From: Streptomyces sp. NA02950
GTDB lineage: Bacteria; Actinomycetota; Actinomycetes; Streptomycetales; Streptomycetaceae
DNA: 64,000 bases
Reading direction: 5' to 3'
Assembly: GCF_013364155.1 (NCBI RefSeq)
Contig: NZ_CP054916.1
Span: 7,594,001 to 7,658,000, forward strand
Within the stretch, counting starts at the first letter, position 1. The letters are not shown here. Below are more model-generated notes on this DNA. The model searched no databases, was not told the DNA's origin, and was given only the letters and a program-made list of their open reading frames with translations.

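Overview
The window is high-GC actinobacterial DNA. Its codon use, GTG/TTG starts and gene content point to Streptomyces or a close relative. It covers one complete-looking type VII secretion (ESX/T7SS) locus and the first 36.7 kb of a single giant gene that leaves the window still open.

Layout. (1) 1-8.7 kb is accessory or flanking: the tail of a zinc-binding dehydrogenase, a CAP-domain protein, a WXG100 paralogue with a repeated tail, a bulb-lectin/DUF6461-like protein, a broken DeoR-family regulator, an STM4015-type leucine-rich protein and a TRIC-type channel with a repeated tail. (2) 8.7-20.9 kb is the secretion machinery: a beta-helix/double AAA+ EccA-like ATPase (-), a mycosin (+), EccC (-), EccD (+) and EccB (+). 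No EccE was recognised. (3) 21.2-27.3 kb is a co-directional substrate/chaperone array: two WXG100 proteins, an acidic T7SS-associated helical protein, a 1162-residue coiled-coil protein, a YbaB/EspL-like protein and a third WXG100-like protein. (4) 27,269 to the window end is one uninterrupted + strand reading frame of at least 12,244 codons. It starts two bases after the stop base of the preceding WXG100 gene, so it belongs to the T7SS operon. Automated ORF calls may miss it because it has no stop inside the window.

The giant protein is the main discovery. In order it shows: an N-terminal helical/hydrophobic region; a long Pro/Ser/Asp linker; a first His/Cys module; an OmpA-like domain; modules A1 and B1; a DXD glycosyltransferase of the GT44/GT32 (TcdA/TcdB-like) type; modules B2 and A2; a large beta-rich region ending in another His/Cys motif; module D1 with an OmpA-like domain; a degenerate module E; a CyaA/ExoY/oedema-factor-like nucleotidyl cyclase domain; and module D2, continuing past the window. 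Only nine cysteines were counted in 12,244 residues. Six of them sit at the end of a hydrophobic strand, 46-57 residues after a His (usually His-Gly) that also follows a hydrophobic strand. This is the clan CD (caspase/C80-like) layout. It suggests a TcdB/MARTX-like giant toxin with several autoprocessing modules, physically linked to a T7SS. From memory, NCBI calls such Streptomyces giants 'lonely Cys domain-containing protein'; the His-Cys pairing, the dead copy, the glycosyltransferase and the cyclase seen here go beyond that label.

All domain assignments were made by eye from motifs, and no database search was run.
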